The notes under the pieces were generated by a model that worked only from the letters and a program-made list of their open reading frames with translations, ran no database searches and was not told the DNA's origin. From Progne subis subis (Eukaryota; Chordata; Aves; Passeriformes; Hirundinidae), in NCBI GenBank assembly GCA_022316685.1, contig JAKJHU010000335.1, forward strand, positions 1 through 64,000: a stretch of DNA of 64,000 nt. The letters are read 5' to 3'. Made by a program: the position numbers and the translations under genes. The first letter of the stretch is position 1, and every line of letters begins with the position of its first letter. Positions 44,489 to 55,493 of the stretch are shown here, piece by piece.

Positions 44489-45421
44489 ATGTCCAACAGC
44501 AGCTCCATCAGCCACTTCCTCCTGCTGGCATTGGCAGACACACGGCAGCTGCAGCTCCTGCACTTCTGCCTCTTCCTGGGCATCTCCCTGGCTGCCCTCC
44601 TGGCCAACGGCCTCATCATCAGCGCCGTAGCCTGCGGTCACCTCCTGCACACGCCCATGTTCTTCTTCCTGCTCAACCTGGCCCTCACCGACCTGGGCTC
44701 CATCCTCACCACTGTCCCCAAAGCCATGCACAATTCCCTCTGGGACACTAGGTACATCTCCTACACAGGATGTGCTGCACAGCTCTTTTCTTATATGTTC
44801 TTTGTGTCAGCAGAGCTTTCCCTCCTGACCATCATGAGCTATGACCACTATGTGTCCATCTGCAAACCCCTGCACTACGGGACCCTCCTGGGCAGCAGAG
44901 CTTGTGCCCACACGGCAGCAGCTGCCTGGGCCAGTGCCTTTCTCTATTCACTCATGCACACAGCCAATACGTTTTCCCTGCCCCTGTGCCATGGCAATGT
45001 CCTGGGCCAGTTCTTCTGTGAAATCCCACAAATCCTCAAGCTCTCCTGCTCCAAATCGTACCTCAGGGAACTTGGGCTTCTTGCTGTTAGTGTCTGTTTA
45101 GCATTTGGTTGTTTTGTGTTCATTGTTTTCTCCTATGTGCAGATCTTCAGGGCTGTGCTGAGGATCCCCTCTGAACAGGGACAGCACAAAGCCTTTTCCA
45201 CCTGCCTCCCTCACCTGGCTGTGGTGTCTCTGTTTATCAGCACTGCCATGTTTGTTTACCTGAAGCCCCCCTCCATCTCCTCCCCATTGCTGGATCTGGC
45301 CCTGTCAGTTCTGTACTCAGTGGTGCCTCCAGCCCTGAATCCCCTCATCTACAGCCTCAGGAACCAGGAGCTCAAGGCTGCAGTGTGGAGACTGATGACT
45401 GGACTATGTCCGGAACATTAA
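44489..45421 (+). CDS. olfactory receptor, family-14-like, intact
   Basis: A 310-residue odorant-type GPCR in one coding exon, the usual OR length. It has an N-glycosylation site at N3, GN-type TM1 (LLANGLII), PMFFFLLNLAL in TM2, conserved extracellular Cys at residue 95, CKPLHYG, FFCEIPQILKLSCSKSYLREL in loop 2 with its Cys residues, KAFSTCLPHL at TM6, and NPLIYSLRNQELKAA at TM7 and the tail. It would couple odorant binding to Golf at the ciliary membrane. The ATG at 44489 is chosen because it matches the pseudogene start and gives family length; the frame is open upstream only by chance. The TM3 motif is DHY, not DRY (His120, codon 44846-44848), by a CpG-type CGC-to-CAC change. This may impair G-protein coupling. 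AATAAA lies at 45453-45458. Confidence 0.95.
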   Translation: MSNSSSISHFLLLALADTRQLQLLHFCLFLGISLAALLANGLIISAVACGHLLHTPMFFFLLNLALTDLGSILTTVPKAMHNSLWDTRYISYTGCAAQLFSYMFFVSAELSLLTIMSYDHYVSICKPLHYGTLLGSRACAHTAAAAWASAFLYSLMHTANTFSLPLCHGNVLGQFFCEIPQILKLSCSKSYLRELGLLAVSVCLAFGCFVFIVFSYVQIFRAVLRIPSEQGQHKAFSTCLPHLAVVSLFISTAMFVYLKPPSISSPLLDLALSVLYSVVPPALNPLIYSLRNQELKAAVWRLMTGLCPEH

Positions 45422-45495
45422 ACTGCTGGCCAATTTCTGCAAATCACTTGGAATAAAAGTAATCTTTGATACTTCCTGTTGGCTTCATATTTGAG

Positions 45496-45528
<33 letters not shown>

Positions 45529-45983
45529 CTTTCTTAATAATGTCAACGTAGAAATCTCATTGCTTCTTCCATTTCGCATTTTGTTTCTCTCCACCACCCC
45601 TCTGGCCATAGACTGTGACAATGAGGGGCTGCGCTCTTGGTGGCTTTAAAGGAACTAAAGGATCTCTCAGACAAGTTTTCTGCAGAGATCCCCCTTCTGT
45701 TCCCTTCTCTGCAGCTGCAGCAGCAATGTCTGTGTGCAGAGCTGGGTGCAGATCAGTGCTGGCACAGCAGCTGTGCCCAGGAGCAGCAGCACTTGGTGTT
45801 GCCAGTGCTGCTCCCGTGGCCCTGCCCCGCTGCCCTCCTGGCCCTGCTGTTGCTGTAGGGCCTGAGTGCTCTCGGGGCCGGGCACAGTGCTGGGGGTGGC
45901 AGTACCGGGGCTGCAGCAGGGACAGGCCATGGGCACTGCTGGGGCAGCGCTGACGCCTCAGGGCAGGGCCTGGGGGCTCCAGG
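45422..45983. repeat. OR 3' flank, partly shared with the OR pseudogene
   Basis: Contains the OR poly(A) signal, a 29-base T run (45500-45528) and a block (45540-45780) matching the complement of 356-600, which confirms the two ORs were duplicated with their flanks. Confidence 0.75.
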
Positions 45984-47002
45984 CTCCTTGCCCAGGCTCT
46001 CTCCAGAACACGCCCAGGCCAATGCTCAGCAGAGAAAAGCCCCGTGAGCAGCCCCAGGGTGGCCGTGGGCAGGCTGGGGGCAAACAGCATGGCTGGGGCT
46101 CTGCAAGGTCCCTGGGGGAGATGGGAAGGAGCAGCAGAGCAGGGGCTGATCCATCCCCACTGCGCTGGACACCCCAGGGCAGCGTCCCAGAGCGTCCTCA
46201 TGCACCTGCCAACAACATCCCCCCTCTGCAGCCCTGGCCTCTCCCCCAGCTCACACAGGTGCCGCATCCTTGCAGGCACAGACACGGCAGCACTGGCTCA
46301 GGAGCCCCTGTTTGCACTACCCAGAGCAGGTGTGAGCACCCCCATGGTGTTGGTGTGGGGAGATGAACCTGAGGGAGCACAAATGCCATCAACAGCCCCT
46401 GGGGCCAGGAAGGGCTGGGGGACAGCAGGGAAACCACTCAGGTTTGTGATGGCCTCTGAAGTCATCCAGAAAATTTGTTCCCATGAGCTGTGAGTTTCCT
46501 GTGCCACTGCAGATGTTGTTGCTCAGAGCCAGGGCTGCCTGGCAGCCACCCCCAAACTGCCCTGAGCATTTCCTTTGATTCACCTTGGCTTTCTCTACCC
46601 TTCCTGGGTACAAATTTTGGTTCCCTTCCCTGCAAACAGCCCATCCCTAGTTGCCCTTCCCTCTCTGGCCCCACTCCCAATTTCAGTTCCTGACTTGGCA
46701 CCATGGGAACATCCCTTGGGGAGCAGGATCATCCTCCAAGTGCTTCAGGAATTGTCTGCAGGCTCCTGCAGTGCCTGGTGCTGCTCCCTTGCCAGAGGCA
46801 CCACAGGCCAGGGGGGCACATCTGGGCTGCTGTGTCTGGCTGTGGGGCTCCCTGTTCTGGGCAAGGAGGAGGAGCTGCAGAGGCTCTGCAGGACTGACAG
46901 GATGGGCTTTGGGGCTGTGAGGAGAAGCTGAGGGACCTGGGCAGCTGGACCTTCTGGAGAGGAGGCCCAGGGCTCATCCTGCAACTGCAGCAAGGGTGGT
47001 TT
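45984..47002 (+). repeat. duplicated block, partner 16976-18007
   Basis: See the partner; direct orientation, offset about 29.0 kb. It continues into the same truncated CR1. Confidence 0.85.
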
Positions 47003-47613
47003 CATAGAATCACAGAATCAGCAAGGTTAGAAAAGACCTTGGAGATCACCAAGTCTAGCCTGTGCCCTGACACTGCCTTGTCTCCCCTGAGCCTCCTCTT
47101 CTCCAGGATAAACAACCACAGCTCCCTCAGCCCCTCCTCACAGGACTTGTGTTCCAGACCCCTCACCAGCCTTTTTGTTCTTCTCTGGACATGCTCCAGC
47201 CCCTCCATGTCCTTCCTAAATTGAGGGGACCAGATCTGGACACAGCACTTGAGGTGCTGCCCAACCAGTGCTGAGCACAGGGGAAGAATCACTGCCCTGG
47301 TCCTGCTGACCACAATGTTCCTGATCCAGACCTGGAGCCATTGGCTTTCTTGGTCACCTGGGCACACTGCTGGCTCATGTCCAGCCTGCTGTCCATCTGT
47401 CCCTGCATGTCCCTTTCTGCCTGGCTGCTGTCCAGCCACTCTGTCCCAAACCTGTAGCGCTGCAGGGGTTGTTGTGGCCAAGGTGCCGGACCTGGCACTT
47501 GGACTTGTTAAACCTCATATTGTTGGATTTGGTCCCTGGAGCCAGCCTGTCCAGGGCCCTGTGCAGAGCCCTCCTACCCTCCAGCAGAATAACACTCCCA
47601 GACAACTTGGTGT
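47003..47613 (-). mobile_element. CR1 LINE fragment
   Basis: CR1 3' end at the left ('ttcatagaatcacagaatc'). In sense it encodes the C-terminal part of the CR1 ORF2 protein (for example LEHVQRRTKRLVRGLEHKSC and [12 protein letters not shown]), with internal deletion and frameshifts. The same deletion is seen at 18008. Confidence 0.88.
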
Positions 47614-48395
47614 GACCATGGTTCCATGGATCCCTAGAGTGTCACCATGGTCTCCATGTTTCCATGAGGATGCCCAGTGTCACAATGTCCCTTTGGTTCC
47701 ACAGGCCCCCCGGTGTCACTAAGTCCCTTGGATACTTGGGCTCTGCAGTTTCACAAAGGTGCCTCGGTCCCCCCAGGCGCTGCAGTTTCACTATGGATCC
47801 TTGGCTCCACGAGGTCTGTCAGTGTAGCAATGATCTTGCTTCTACAGTGTCACAATGGCCTCTTTGTCCCAAGGGACACCACAGTGACTCACATTTTTCC
47901 TTCATTCCAGGAGTCCCTGAGGAGCAGCACTGGCCCCCTGGTTCCATGGGGCCCTGCAGTGTCACAATGGCCTCATCATGACACCAGGTCCTGCTCTGTC
48001 CCAATGCTCCGCATGGTTCCACAAGGCCCTGCAGTGTCACAGTGGCCTCTTGGTTCCATCAGGCCTCAGACTGCCCCAGTGTGTTCCCTGGTGCTGCAGT
48101 GTCACGATGGAGCCCTGGTTACACAAGAGCCTGCAGTGTCACCAGGGACCCGTGGTTCCATGGGGCACCCCAGTGGCACAATTGTTCCCTCAGTTCCAAG
48201 AGTCCTTGCAATGGAACACTGGCCCCTTGATTCCATTGGGCCCAGGGTCTCACCAGGGTCTCCTTGGTTCTGCAGTGGCACAATGGCCCCTTGGCTCAGC
48301 AAGGCCCCACAGTGTCACAGTGGCCTCTGTGGTTCCACCAGGCCCCAGACTGTCACCATGGGCTCCTTGCTTGCATTTAGCCCAACACCACCTTG
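47614..48395. repeat. degenerate ~37-bp minisatellite, about 20 units
   Basis: The core 'cagtgtcacaatg(g)ccc..ttggttcca' recurs every 35-38 bp (for example near 47638, 47676, 47711, 47746, 47784, 47820, 47846). Long plus-strand ORFs here are repeat artefacts. Confidence 0.8.
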
Positions 48396-48898
48396 TCACC
48401 CAGACTGTGGCACTCAGTGCCACATCCAGTCTTTCCATAAAAACACTTTCAGGGATGGTGACTCACCCACCTCCTTGTGCAGCCCATTCCAATGCCCAAT
48501 CACCCATTTTGGGAAGAATATATCCTAATGTCCAGCCTAAACCTCTCCTGGTGTGGTTTAAGGCTGTGGCCTCTTGTCCTTTCACTAATCCCTGGGAGAG
48601 CAGCCCGACCCCCACCTGGCTGCACCCTCCTTTCAGGAAGTTGTAGAGAGTGATGAGGTCTCCCCTGAGCCTCCTCTTCTCCAGGATAAACAACTCCAGC
48701 TCCCTCAGACGCTCCTCACAGGACTTGTGTTCCAGAACCCTCACCAGCCTTCTTGCCCTTCTCTGGACACACTCCAGCCCCTCCATGTCCTTCCTTAGTT
48801 GGGGGGCTCAGAACAGGACACAGCACTCGAGATGCTGCCCAACCAGTGCCAAGCACTGCCCTATTCCTTCTGGCCACACCATTCCTGATCCATAGAAG
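48396..48898 (-). mobile_element. CR1 LINE fragment
   Basis: CR1 in the minus orientation, lacking its extreme 3' tail. In sense it encodes [32 protein letters not shown] and LYNFLKGGC in one frame, a typical CR1 ORF2 C-terminus. It is more complete internally than the copy at 47003. Confidence 0.9.
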
Positions 48899-49290
48899 TG
48901 CCAGGGATTGTATGAGGGCAGTGGTGGGGAGAGGGTGGGGACAAAGTCTGATTGATTGTCCACCATGAAGGGTCTTGATGTTCATATCTATTCAGACTAT
49001 ATTAGGAGGTGGTCAGAGTCAATAGCAGCTGGGGATTGCTGATATCAGTCAATAAATAGGAAAAGAAAACAGAAAAACCTTCTCTGCATCATTTTCTATA
49101 TAGTATATTCACATTAAATACACTTCTGAAATCTGTCTAATTAACTACAGAAAAACAGAAGATTTGAGTTAATCCCATGGGCTTGTATTGTTTAGGTGTT
49201 TAGAACAAAAGTGAATGAGCCTTTGTCAACAAATTTCTCAACTGAAGCGTTCAAGAAAGAAGAGGCCTCTGGAGTAGCAAAATTCATCAG
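48899..49290 (+). repeat. block shared with 51835-52220 and 18986-19151
   Basis: Shares 'gggacaaagtctgattgattgtc', the AT-rich 'atattcac(a/t)tt(a/t)aatacacttc', and the 'gcctctggag' to 'cagcctcca' part with 51835-52220. Confidence 0.7.
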
Positions 49291-51834
49291 CAACCTCCAA
49301 GGGGCTGAGGATCCATCCTCATCAGAGCAGGAATGAACAGAAATGGGCACAGCTTTCTGCCTGCCCCAGCTTTGGGATGGGCCCTGGGCCTGGAGCAGGA
49401 GCAGCTCTTGAGGGCCCCAAGGCCGGGGCTGTTGTTCTGGCCTGAGCAGATGGGATGGCAGCAGGGGCTGCAGAGCTCTCAGCACCTCAGGGAGAGGGGA
49501 GCAGGGCACACAGGGAGCCTCCTTTTCCCCTGGCCCAGCACCTTCCCCATGGCTGGGGCTGAGTCCTGTCTGAGCTGCAGCTGCTGCTGTGCCCTTCCGA
49601 GGGGCTGAGGCCGTGGGGCCCCTGCCCAGAGCAGCCTGCCCTGAGCAGAGCTGTGGGGCCAGAGCCGGCTGGGCTGTGCTGGGGAGAGGCCCTTGGTGCT
49701 GCCGAGAGCTCAGGGCAGCTGGCAGAGCTTGGAGGGAGCTGGGCTGGGCTGACAGAGCCTGCCACAGAAACCATCAGTGTCCATCTCAGTCTGTGTGAGC
49801 GTGCAGGGGCAGGACTCAGCCCAGGCCTTGTGGAGCAGGGCCAGCGCCTGTGGAAGGCATTGAAAACAGGCAAGTGGCCCAGAGAGGAGGCTGCTCTGTG
49901 CCCTTGGTGGCATGGACAGAGCAGGAACACGGCCCAGGACATTTGTCAGCGCCAGCCTCTGTCCCCAGCCATTGCCAGCCCTGGCTGCTCAGCCCAGGTT
50001 TGCGGGGCAGTTTGGCTATGGCCCAGCTCCATCCTCCTGCAGGGCTCAGGGCCTGCTCTCAGCCATGGCCAGCCCTGCCCGGCCTCTCTGCTGGCCCAGA
50101 GCCTGGCAGAGCCCGGGGCAGGGCTGTCTGTGCAGCCCCACAGGCGCCACGGGCTGTGCAGGAGCTGGCAGAGGCTGCCCAGCAGGGAGGCCATGGGGCA
50201 CAGAGCCCCAAGGCTGCTGTGGGCACCACGGCACAGGGGCCGTTCCCACCCGCAATGCTCCTGTCCTGCCCTGCGCCTGCACAGGGGCTGTGGCACCATG
50301 GCTGGGCCAGCGCGGCACAAAGGGGCCACGCAGCCGCTGCCGGGGCTGACAGCAAGGCCAGGCACACACAAGGAATTGCTGGGCATTGCCTGGGCTGGGC
50401 AGGGCTGACTGTGCCAAAGGCAGAGCTCAGCTGCCCTTGGTGGCTGCAGGAAAAGCCCAGAGCCCAAAGAGCCTCCATGGCTGTGCTGGAGACCAAGGCT
50501 GGAGGAGGGAAATGCAGGGCTGCTGTGAGATGGGGAGAGGATTGAATTCCAGCACACACCTAAGTTCTCTGATGATCCCAGCACAATGCTGGTCCCTGTT
50601 CCTGCCTGGAGCAGAGCAGATGTTTATGGGACAGGAGCCCTCTGGGGCTGTCAGGGACCTGCAGCTTGCAAGGTGCTCTGCTCTCCCTCAGCTCCTCTCT
50701 GAGAGATGCCAATCCCAGCTCAGCACCTCAGGGCACGAGTGGCACTGCCTGTGCATGGGCACACAACTGATGTCTGCCTGGAACAGGGCATAGGTTGTAA
50801 TACCTGTAAATTTCATAATATACAAGCAGATTTTTATTATCTTAGTCATTTGAGTACTTTTAAGAAGTGGCAAAGTTTTCCCACCAGGATCAAGAATTTC
50901 CTGGATATACTGGATTCTTCTGCAGAGGACAGGAGAAGAAACACAGATCTTCCCTTCTATCTTTGCCACCAACATTCAGTCTGATATTTCATTACCTTCT
51001 TTCTTCAGCTGTTTGAATGGCCATGCATAAGGACATCTCGTCATGTAGAGCAGCTGGATTTATGTCCTTCCTTTTGCTCCCAGATTTCCTCTTGCAGCTG
51101 TTCTCCTGTCAGTGCAATGTGTCTCCCTTGACTGGCTTCATGCTTGGAGCTTCAGGGAATTGCCCAATCTTTCACAAGTTTTTGTAACACCTCTGTCATC
51201 ATCTTAGTTGTATTTTTATCTTATATATCACCTCTTCTCATGTCTTGGTGGAAAATTCTTTGTGTATGGGAATCCCTTGTGGATGGTGGATAGGTCAGAT
51301 GGTGCTGGAATGTCACAAGGAGCTGAGAGAAGTGTTTTGATGTTTATTAAATTATATTGTTCAAAATTTTTATGTTGGCCATGTAGAGAAACCTTTCTGT
51401 GCCTCCAAGTCTCACCAGTTCCTGGTCCCTCCAAGGACACAAACCTGATGTGTTCTGGTTCCCACTCCAGTGGCTGCACTTGCACCTCCCTCCATAGCCA
51501 GAGCAGAGCTCCCTTGTCCCAGAAAGTCCCTGGCAGTGGAGGGATGAAGGAAACAGGACAGGCTGTGGGGATCAGGTGCAGGGCAGAGCCAGGGAGAAGA
51601 ATGCCTGTTGCATTTGATGGAGCTGTGCCTTCCCTTGGGTTTGTTGGCTGACAATAAATGAACATCCCTCTGTGTCTCGGGCAATGCCTTCTCCAAGGAA
51701 AGCAGGTGGGAGTTGGAGCCAAGGAGCTGAAACCTGCAGGTCCAGCCTGGGGTGGAGGGAGCTCAGATTTGCACAAGGCTGCTCTGAGTCCCAGGGCTTG
51801 GATGGGGGAAATGGTGGGGTGGGAGTAAGGACAG
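49291..51834. other. anonymous DNA, 2.5 kb
   Basis: GC-rich to about 50560, then mixed. Long ORFs on both strands carry no domain and are composition-driven. No mobile element recognised with confidence. Confidence 0.45.
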
Positions 51835-52220
51835 AGTCTGATTGATTGTCAGACATAAACGGTCTTGATTTTCATATCTATTCAAACTGCATTAGAATAT
51901 ACTTGGATTCAGTGTCAACTGGAGATTGCACAGACCAAGGCATTAACAGAAAGAAAACTTGAACCGCACATAAAATATCTTTTCTCACTGCCTTTTGTAA
52001 ATATATATTCACTTTTAATACACTTCAGAAATCGGTTAATTAACCATAAAAATTTGAAAACCTAAATCAAATTATTCCCAGAGGCTTGGCTGTTAAGGTG
52101 TTCTGAATGTTAATGAGCCCTGGGGCACTGAACAGCTGAAGGCTGAACAAGCCTCTGGAGAAGTCAAATCCAGCAGCAGCCTCCAAGTGTCTGAGGCTGT
52201 CAGCAGCCCCCACTGAGGCC
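51835..52220 (+). repeat. block shared with 48899-49290
   Basis: Stands alone without a CR1 beside it. More conserved in its right half ('ccagcagcagcctccaag'). Confidence 0.65.
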
Positions 52221-53099
52221 ATCCCTGCCCAGAGACCGTGGGGGAATGGGCAGACAAGGGGAGCGTCCCTGGGGCTGGGCAAGCAGAACTCAGAGGCACC
52301 AGCAGGTGCAGGTGGGAAATGGAGTGTGCAATGTGGCTGTGAAAGCCCTGCCTGGGCTGTGCCAAGCAGGACACACAAGACCTGACCCCATCCCCCAACA
52401 ATTCTCTCACTTAAACATTTCAAAGGAATTACAATTGTTTGAGTACTCTGAGTAGATGCACTGGAGAAATAGAAACAAGAGATTTTCAGGAGCTCAAAAC
52501 AACAAAACAGACTTTACTGACAACTTTAGAAAAAACAGAGAAATTTTGGCAAAAGTTTAATACAATATTCAATCAACAAGAAACACTTCTGAAAGCATTA
52601 ACTTGTCCCATTCAACTTTGCAAATTCTAAGCCTGTTCAATTTAAGTTACTCCAAATTAGCAAGAGGAGGGAATTTGAAGATGACAACACAGAAAGAGAG
52701 AAAGACATATAAGATATAGAGAAGCACCCACAGAGCTACCAACTCCTGGATTCCAGTTGTGTTCAGACAGAAATTCCAAGAGGAGGTGGGGTCAAGATGT
52801 GTGCTTGCCTTGTGGTCAGCCTTGAATACCCCATGGTCTTCCTGGGCCCTTCCCCCAGGAGGGACTTTGGGTCACTTGGTCTCTCAGGAGCTGGGCTGGG
52901 GGCTGCAGAGGTGGCTGTGGAGCATTGCCTTTGGTGTGCCAGGGATTGGCAGACACTGCTGGGCTGGGATAGAGGCTCTGGGGGATTGGGGTTACAGGGC
53001 AGGGCAGTGCTGGGGTTTCAGGGCAGGGCAAGGCTGGACCTGCCCCTTCCTCCCCCACACACAAAATGTTTCCAGCCAACAATCTCCTCCAGTCTCTCA
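52221..53099. other. anonymous DNA
   Basis: No gene or named repeat recognised. Confidence 0.45.
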
Positions 53100-53182
53100 C
53101 AACAGGCAATGCTGGAGGTGGAATCCCAATTGTGGCCATGGGCACCTGGACAAGAAGGACAGTTCTTTTCCATAGGAAGGTG
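53100..53182 (-). repeat. lone inverted unit of the ~185-bp repeat
   Basis: The complement of 'gaaggacagttcttttcca' and of the neighbouring 'ggccatgggcacctgg' matches units in 41555-42400. Confidence 0.75.
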
Positions 53183-53185
53183 TAA

Positions 53186-54785
53186 TGGTTTTAGTTAAAA
53201 CTGGGCAGAAACACTAATTAATATAGTGACTATACATTCATGAAATTTTGTTTGCTACATTTAGTGTAGTGCTCTTAGTGTTTACTCTCCTTTTGTGAGA
53301 GAGGACCATGAGAAGCAAATCAGGCTCAAGCTTAAAAAACAAAGTTTTATTAACACACACACTGAAAGAATGGAAAAGATAAGAAAGGTTGGGAAAAAAA
53401 CCCAAAAATAAACTTCAAAAGACTCTTCCCTTCCCTTCCAAACTGTTAACTTTCTTACAAACAACATAGAGAGACACAACCTCTGATTTTCAGTCAGTTT
53501 CACCATTTAAACATAATCTTTCATCACTTTGGGAGAGGAGCCTCTCTAGAGTCTTATGGACACATTCGCCACAAGACAAAAACAGTCCTGGGGCTAGCAA
53601 TGTCACAAATCTGCAACTGCTTGGAGTTTTTGCAGATTGTGCTGTTCCACCCATTAGCAGCCTTTCCCCTGGCTACTCATGGGCCTCTCAGTGTATTTGG
53701 GGTACTGTTTAAGAAAGCTTCTTCTAGTATAAAACAAGGATTCTCTTCTAGCTCTAAAATAGTTTCTATCTCAAAAGAAATAAAGACCTCCTTTTACACC
53801 AGGAGCTGAGAGCTTCAAATCACTTTCTCTCTAAAATCATCTTGGTCTCAAAGGCTGAGACCTCCTTTTATTCCAGGAGTGAGGGGCTTTAAGATTCCCA
53901 CTTAAATCTCAATCATATCAATCCCCAACTTTGACTAGAACTAGCATTCCTCCAAACAACATTAGGACGTTACAAGAAACAGTCCATTTCTCCCTAGTTT
54001 ACAGCAGAAAAGCTTGGTTAAAAATGTTCACATCCTCAATCCCTCTTCTAATAATCTTTATCAGTTCTTTCACTCCTGCTCCACTGACTTCATGTGGTGT
54101 CTTTCCTACGTTCACTCTGTCTCTTTCTTTTCTCTCTCAGGGAAGGGTCAGGCCTTGGAAGCTCCATGGTGCCAGGACAGGGTTAACTCTGTCCAGGCCT
54201 GCAGTGGCCATGTGATTTCTGCTCCAGGCAGCAGTCTCTCCATTTCAGATCAGCCTGGTTTCCTCCCTCCACTCTTTCTTCTCCGTCTGGAAGACACCGG
54301 AGGAGGGGAGCGGGAGGAGAGCTCTGCCCACCCCTCGGTGACAATCGGGGCAGCCTCGGCCAAACCGGGCCCAGAGTTGTTATCAGGGGAGATCCCTCCC
54401 TGCTCTGGGGTCTCTGGGGAGGTTTTTTCAAAGTGGTTGATGTTAAGCTGCAACTTCTCCTCCCCCCGGGAGCCGATGGAGTCCGGCTGGGCCTCGGGCG
54501 AGCTTCCCCCCGAAGGGGGAGGTGGGTGTGGGGAGCAGTAGGACCCACTGGATGTTACCTGTTCAGCTGACCAGGAGGAAAAGGGCCTGACCTGAACGAA
54601 ACTGGGATTTATATGGGTACTTCCTAAAGTCACATTCAACATTCTCAGTGGCCAAAGCAGGTGCCAATATCTCAAACTGGCTTCTGATAGGTCCTTGTCC
54701 TTTCTAAAACTATTTCTAGGATCCTCACAGGGTAATACCTCACATTCCTCCCTAACTAAAAACCAAACTGTGCGAACCCATGACA
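53186..54785 (-). mobile_element. long LTR, about 1.6 kb
   Basis: In sense it starts TGTCATGGGTTCGCACAG and ends CCATTACA. A TATA-type 'catataaatccc' lies at the complement of about 54607-54618, followed by a GC-rich, CpG-containing stretch. AATAAA (in 'aataaaactttg') lies at the complement of about 53340-53351. This fits a solo LTR. The length is large and no target duplication was found, so part may be internal sequence. Confidence 0.6.
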
Positions 54786-54890
54786 GTGACCTTTAGGCTT
54801 TGCAGGGCTCAGGCACAGCGGCTGGGACAGAGCCAGGGCTGAGGTCACACTCTGTGGGCTGGGGCAGAGCCCAGCCAGAAATGACCTGAG
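54786..54890 (+). repeat. fragment of the inverted-duplication arm
   Basis: 'gtgacctttaggctttgc' onward matches 7511-7610 directly and the right arm (about 58575-58680) inverted. It abuts the long LTR exactly. Confidence 0.8.
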
Positions 54891-54892
54891 AT

Positions 54893-55024
54893 GGGCTCAA
54901 ATACAATGATGGGACCATGGCCAGACCCTCATGTTCTTCAGCCCCACCTCACATCATTGCCAGGGGCAGAGAAAGGGACAGGTGACTTCTCAGCGTGGGT
55001 CACAGGAAACGTGGGTCACCAGAG
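54893..55024 (-). repeat. inverted copy of 56318-56470
   Basis: 'gatgggctcaaatacaatg' to 'ggaaacgtgggtcacc' is the reverse complement of sequence 3' of the zinc-finger pseudogene, forming a local inverted repeat around it. Confidence 0.75.
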
Positions 55025-55290
55025 CCCTTCCCAAAGTGGCAATGGCCTATTAACAGAAGATATCTCCCTGGAGGGAGGATGGGTCATGGAAGAGATAAAG
55101 AACACTGCCCCATTTTATTTTACACAGCTGGCCCATTAAGAGAAGATCCCCTCAGAGATATGAGGGATGGGTCATGGAAGAGATAAACAACCTGCCCCAG
55201 CTGGTGTTCACAGATGGTAATAGAATACATCTTTTTGGATAAATCTTGTATTGCAAGACAGGACTTGAGGCTCCTTGCCCAGGAGCTCTC
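55025..55290 (+). mobile_element. fragment of the LTR family at 16257-16975
   Basis: Matches 16742-16990, including 'cagaagatatctccctgg' and 'gcaagacaggacttgaggc'. Confidence 0.7.
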
Positions 55291-55493
55291 AGGATTTCCT
55301 CAAGGCTACTGAGATAACAACAGGACTACAAATAAGAACCCAGGGCTGCTCTTGGTGTTTGATAGACTATTAGGGACTCCAGATGTCTGGTGACTTGTAG
55401 AGATGGACTTGAGCAGAGGGACATTCAAACTCAACAAACTCATCCCTTGTTTTTGCCTAAAACCAGGATTTCCCATTCTCAAACCTTGGCCAG

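Noticed and set aside
47677..48528. Plus-strand ORF of about 283 codons
   Set aside because: Runs through the 37-bp minisatellite and into an antisense CR1; no family resemblance.
49653..50584. Overlapping ORFs of 150-250 codons on both strands
   Set aside because: GC-rich anonymous DNA with no recognisable domain, splice pattern or paralogue conserved in frame.
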